From: CAZYPU01 sp964649665
GTDB taxonomy: Bacteria > Omnitrophota > Gorgyraeia > JABMRN01 > RBG-13-46-9
Length of the DNA: 22,406 bases
Direction: 5' to 3'
Assembly (NCBI GenBank): GCA_964649665.1
Contig: CAZYPU010000016.1
Location: 1 to 22,406 of the forward strand
The notes under the pieces were generated by a model. The model did not search any database, was not told where the DNA came from, and saw only the letters and a list, made by a program, of their open reading frames with translations. Made by a program: the position numbers and the translations under genes. Shown in pieces: positions 19,889-22,406 of the stretch. Each line of letters begins with the position of its first letter. Positions within the stretch are counted from its first letter, which is position 1.

Positions 19889-21181
19889 TTAAATTCCTGC
19901 TTTTTTGAATATTTTATCGATGTATTTCGTATGGTACCCCAGGTCAAAGCATTCCTCTATAGCCGCGGGACCCATAATATTTCTCACCTTTTTATTCCTT
20001 TTAAGCGCTTCGGCAAAATCCACGTTTTCTTTATGCATATTCAAAGCGGCGTCCTGCACTATGTCGTAAGCTTCCATCCGCGTAAGACCCTTTTTCACGA
20101 GTTCCAAAAGCACTCTTTGAGAGAAAATCATTCCCCTTGTCTTACCAAGATTTTCCCTCATCCGGTCCTCGTTGACCACTAATTTATTAACAAGATTCGT
20201 CATCCTGACAAGCATGTAGTCGAGCAGTATCGCCGAGTCCGGCATGATAACCCGTTCTACGGAAGAATGCGAAATGTCCCTTTCGTGCCACAGGGGCATG
20301 TTTTCCATGCCCGCAAGGGCGTTTGCCCTGAGGATTCTCGCCAGTCCGCAGATCCTCTCGGCGATTATCGGGTTTTTCTTATGCGGCATGCTGGAGGAGC
20401 CCTTTTGCGTCGGTGAAAAATATTCCTCGACCTCGCCTATTTCTGTTCTTTGCAGGCCGCGGAATTCTGTCGCGAATTTTTCGAGAGAGCTGCCCGTTAT
20501 GGCGATGGCGTTCAGGTATTCGGCATGCCTGTCGCGCTGCAGGATCTGCGACGAAACCCGGGCGGGTTTCAGGCCAAGCTTCCTGCAGACATATTCTTCT
20601 ACAAAAGGATCAACGTTCGCGTGGGTTCCCACTGAGCCGGATATTTTGCCGTAGGCAATTGCCTCACGCGCTCTCTTAAGCCGCTCCAGATCGCGTTTTG
20701 TTTCGCAGTAAAAAAGCGCCATCTTGAGCCCAAACGTAATCGGCTCGGCGTGAACGCCATGGGAACGGCCTATCATTACGGTATTCTTATATTTTCTGGC
20801 TTTAAGGCGGAACGCTTTAAGGAGTTCGGCGGTGTCCTTTATCAGAATATCCATCGCCTCGCGCATCATAAGGGAAAACGCCGTGTCCACGACATCGCTT
20901 GAGGTAAGGCCAAAGTGAACCCACCTGGCGGCATCGCCCACGTTTTCGGAGATATTCATGACAAAGCTCAGGACATCGTGGTTTGTTTTCTCCTCGATTT
21001 TCTTTATGCGCTCCAATTGGAAACGGGCCTTCTTTTTTATCTGGAAAAGATCGCTTTTTGGTATGATTTTGAGCTTGGAAAGGGCCTCGCACGCTGAGAT
21101 TTCCACTCTCAGCATGTTGTCGAATTTGTTCTGTTCGGACCACACGCGGGCCATTCTCGGAAGGGTGTATCTCTCTATCAT
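19889..21181 (-). CDS. purB: Adenylosuccinate lyase (PurB)
   Basis: It acts twice in purine synthesis (SAICAR to AICAR, adenylosuccinate to AMP). Signatures are MIERYTLPRMARVWSEQNKF, TNHDVLSFV, VHFGLTSSDVVDTA, GRSHGVHAEPITFGLK, and the family motif QKGSSSMPHKKNPI with catalytic Ser. The start is placed at the ATG at 21181 (430 aa), not at the longer frame from 21229. The latter would begin in the -35 box of the promoter, whereas 21181 matches the conserved N-terminus and has AAGG 8 nt upstream. It is the first gene of the operon. Confidence 0.96.
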   Translation of the reverse strand: MIERYTLPRMARVWSEQNKFDNMLRVEISACEALSKLKIIPKSDLFQIKKKARFQLERIKKIEEKTNHDVLSFVMNISENVGDAARWVHFGLTSSDVVDTAFSLMMREAMDILIKDTAELLKAFRLKARKYKNTVMIGRSHGVHAEPITFGLKMALFYCETKRDLERLKRAREAIAYGKISGSVGTHANVDPFVEEYVCRKLGLKPARVSSQILQRDRHAEYLNAIAITGSSLEKFATEFRGLQRTEIGEVEEYFSPTQKGSSSMPHKKNPIIAERICGLARILRANALAGMENMPLWHERDISHSSVERVIMPDSAILLDYMLVRMTNLVNKLVVNEDRMRENLGKTRGMIFSQRVLLELVKKGLTRMEAYDIVQDAALNMHKENVDFAEALKRNKKVRNIMGPAAIEECFDLGYHTKYIDKIFKKAGI

Positions 21182-21200
21182 GCTGTACCTTAGGTCATAA

Positions 21201-21229
21201 TTTATACCATATATGGCATATGAAGTCAA
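21201..21229 (-). promoter_or_regulatory. Promoter of the purB-nrdR operon with spacer palindrome
   Basis: On the minus strand TTGACT (21229-21224), a 17 bp spacer and TATAAA (21206-21201), with start near 21194 and a leader of about 13 nt. The spacer contains the perfect palindrome CCATATATGG (21207-21216), extended to an imperfect TATACCATATATGGCATA (21203-21220), a likely operator. Confidence 0.75.
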
Positions 21230-21256
21230 CGAAAAGCGAACAGGAAAATGACAGGA

Positions 21257-21300
21257 AGTCCGAAGGACTGCGGAAGCAGGCGGTTTAAACCTCCTGCTTC
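21257..21300 (-). terminator. Possible hairpin pair ending the rightmost transcript
   Basis: On the minus strand GAAGCAGG / CCTGCTTC (21300-21293, 21280-21273; loop includes GGTTTAAACC) is followed by AGTCC TTC GGACT (21269-21257). It lies just after the 58-residue gene and before the purB promoter. No T-run follows closely, so terminator function is only likely by position. Confidence 0.4.
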
Positions 21301-21310
21301 TGTGGGTAAC

Positions 21311-21487
21311 CTATCTATCTTTCAGCTCAAAGACCCACGGGTCTTCCGGGTTTGAAAAGCGGCGCGCCTCTTTCTCGTATATGGCGCTTATGTCTTTCTC
21401 GATCTCATCTTTAACGTATTCGGTGAATATCGAGAAGATGTCGTCCATTTTCAGATTTTTCATTTTTAGGTTTTGTATCCTGTTCAT
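21311..21487 (-). CDS. Unknown 58-residue protein
   Basis: I do not recognise it. It reads MNRIQNLKMKNLKMDDIFSI followed by an acidic, helical segment (FTEYVKDEIEKDISAIYEKE) and ends PEDPWVFELKDR. An ATG two codons earlier (21493) abuts the Shine-Dalgarno AGGAGG; the ATG at 21487 is spaced 7 nt from it and is preferred. No membrane segment or cysteines. It follows the larger unknown gene by 17 bp on the same strand, so the two are probably co-translated and may act together. Confidence 0.7.
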   Translation of the reverse strand: MNRIQNLKMKNLKMDDIFSIFTEYVKDEIEKDISAIYEKEARRFSNPEDPWVFELKDR

Positions 21488-21504
21488 CTCCATCCCTCCT
21501 TTCT

Positions 21505-22406
21505 TTACGCGTTTCGGATAAATCTTTCTATCTTTTCGTATAGGCTCTGCAAAGTATCGTGGTCAAAGTTTTCCGCGTCCGGTATGATAAGTTCTATGAC
21601 GACGTGTTTTTTGGGGCCGCCTGTTCCGTCTTTTTCGAAACAAAGCTTTTTAAGTTGATATTCGGTTAACTGCCTCGCGTTTGGTATTTGCCTATACCAT
21701 CGCCATAGCCGTTTTTTGTATTTTTTTAAAAGTTCGGATTTTTCCCCGTCTTCGCTTTCCTTTAAATCAAACGCGCCGAGCGCCCGTATGACGGCGAAAA
21801 ACGTAGCCTCCAGATACGGGTAATAGTATGATTCGGGAGTAACGCTATTTTTCGCTTTCAAGTCCGGCAAGGCAAGCGCCGTAACAAACGATTGTTCGAA
21901 CCCATCTTTGTCAAAGTTTGCCATAGACGATTGGCTCGTCACGACAATTACGTTCCGGGGCCTTAGTGTTTTGTTTCCGATGCGCTGCCTTACAACGGGT
22001 ATCTTACCCCTTCCGCAAACAGAGAGATGTTTCAGCGCAGCGGCTATTGTTCCATTATTTCCGCTTACTCTCATCAGCGGTTTTATTACGCGTTCCTCTA
22101 TAAGTGTTTTTGCCCTTCCGATTTCATCCGGCGGCATGTCGAGTATCAGCACGAGCTCTTCTTTTTCTTCTTCTCCGGAGGGGTTGGCTTCTATTTTCCG
22201 CGCCCGGCGGCCGACCCACTCCATGAGCGTGCTCACGAGGAGAGGCGTTATCCTTTCCGCGTTTTGTTCTATTTCCTCGGCGCTTTGTAAAGATGCGTAC
22301 GCCTCTTTCGGCAGGTATTTTTTAACATAATGCTCTCTGATGACCCTGTGTCTTTCGTCTTCGTTTCCGCATGACATCCCCACGGGCATCCAGTCAAAGA
22401 AATCTC
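21505..22406 (-). CDS. Unknown protein, 5' end beyond the window
   Basis: I do not recognise this family. The frame is open to the window edge: codons before the first internal ATG (22389) read DFFDWMPVGM, and no Shine-Dalgarno precedes that ATG, so the true start is probably outside. About 300 residues are visible. They include a helical region (ERITPLLVSTLMEWVGRRAR), a strand-helix unit (EELVLILDMPPDEIGRAKTL), a strand (RPRNVIVVTSQSSM), a Lys/Arg/Trp-rich segment (KKYKKRLWRWYRQIP), and another strand-helix unit near the end (KHVVIELIIPDAENFD). No membrane segments, zinc-site clusters or nucleotide-binding loops are evident. A cytosolic alpha/beta protein with a basic, perhaps nucleic-acid-binding, patch is possible but unproven. 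Confidence 0.7.
   Translation of the reverse strand, partial: DFFDWMPVGMSCGNEDERHRVIREHYVKKYLPKEAYASLQSAEEIEQNAERITPLLVSTLMEWVGRRARKIEANPSGEEEKEELVLILDMPPDEIGRAKTLIEERVIKPLMRVSGNNGTIAAALKHLSVCGRGKIPVVRQRIGNKTLRPRNVIVVTSQSSMANFDKDGFEQSFVTALALPDLKAKNSVTPESYYYPYLEATFFAVIRALGAFDLKESEDGEKSELLKKYKKRLWRWYRQIPNARQLTEYQLKKLCFEKDGTGGPKKHVVIELIIPDAENFDHDTLQSLYEKIERFIRNA

Noticed and set aside
19888..19947. Upstream extension of purC by 20 codons
   Set aside because: It overlaps the purB 3' end and does not match PurC; the ATG at 19887 has the ribosome-binding site and conserved N-terminus.
21182..21229. Upstream extension of purB by 16 codons
   Set aside because: It would start within the -35 box of the operon promoter; the start at 21181 matches the conserved PurB N-terminus.

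Overview
The window reads as chromosome from a Gram-negative-type, probably anaerobic bacterium. It is densely packed, mostly on the minus strand, with ATGA/GTGA stop-start overlaps and many short palindromic repeats. A lipobox protein, a PpiD-like periplasmic folding factor, a secreted TPR protein, the MEP pathway gene ispE and a SpoVG carrying a zinc ribbon fit a candidate-phylum lineage such as Omnitrophota. That placement is inference from gene style; no marker gene here proves it.

Region 1 (1-9100, minus strand). A good sigma70-type promoter (9063-9091) reads into hisG, then a 29-residue very basic protein, a secreted 12-repeat TPR protein, the transketolase N-terminal subunit, a membrane FtsH-like AAA protease, an unknown lipoprotein, the transketolase C-terminal subunit, ispE, spoVG and tRNA-Gln(TTG). 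The two transketolase halves are separated by the protease and lipoprotein genes, and the lipoprotein gene overlaps both neighbours by ATGA.

Region 2 (9100-12366). A repeat-rich spacer holds nested inverted repeats and one possible 41-residue gene. Then come a CYTH-domain protein (minus) and a PpiD-like membrane-anchored protein (plus), transcribed from divergent promoters. The convergent space between the PpiD-like gene and nrdR holds a REPIN-like hairpin and a roughly 200 bp three-tier inverted repeat.

Region 3 (12367-21229, minus strand). One nucleotide-metabolism operon runs from a consensus promoter (21201-21229): purB-purC-purM-purD-purE, then Sua5/TsaC, a YwlE-like phosphatase, rpiB, glyA, a dCMP deaminase and nrdR. 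It links ribose-5-phosphate, one-carbon units, purines, deoxypyrimidines and ribonucleotide reductase control. With transketolase and HisG on the left, much of the window sits around the pentose-phosphate/PRPP node. purF, purL, purN, purH and purK are not in the window.

Region 4 (21230-22406, minus strand). A 58-residue protein follows a larger unknown protein that runs off the right edge.

The most unusual structure is a modular repeat system. Two families of palindromic elements (type A, roughly 80-115 bp, ends GTCATTGCGAGG/CGCAATGAC; type B, roughly 125-170 bp, ends GTCATTCTGAGG or GTCATCCTGAGG/CTCAGGATGAC-like) occupy gene junctions in otherwise tightly coupled operons. They carry smaller interchangeable modules nested inside them. 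Some repeats have entered reading frames: ispE, the lipoprotein N-terminus and the dCMP deaminase C-terminus.
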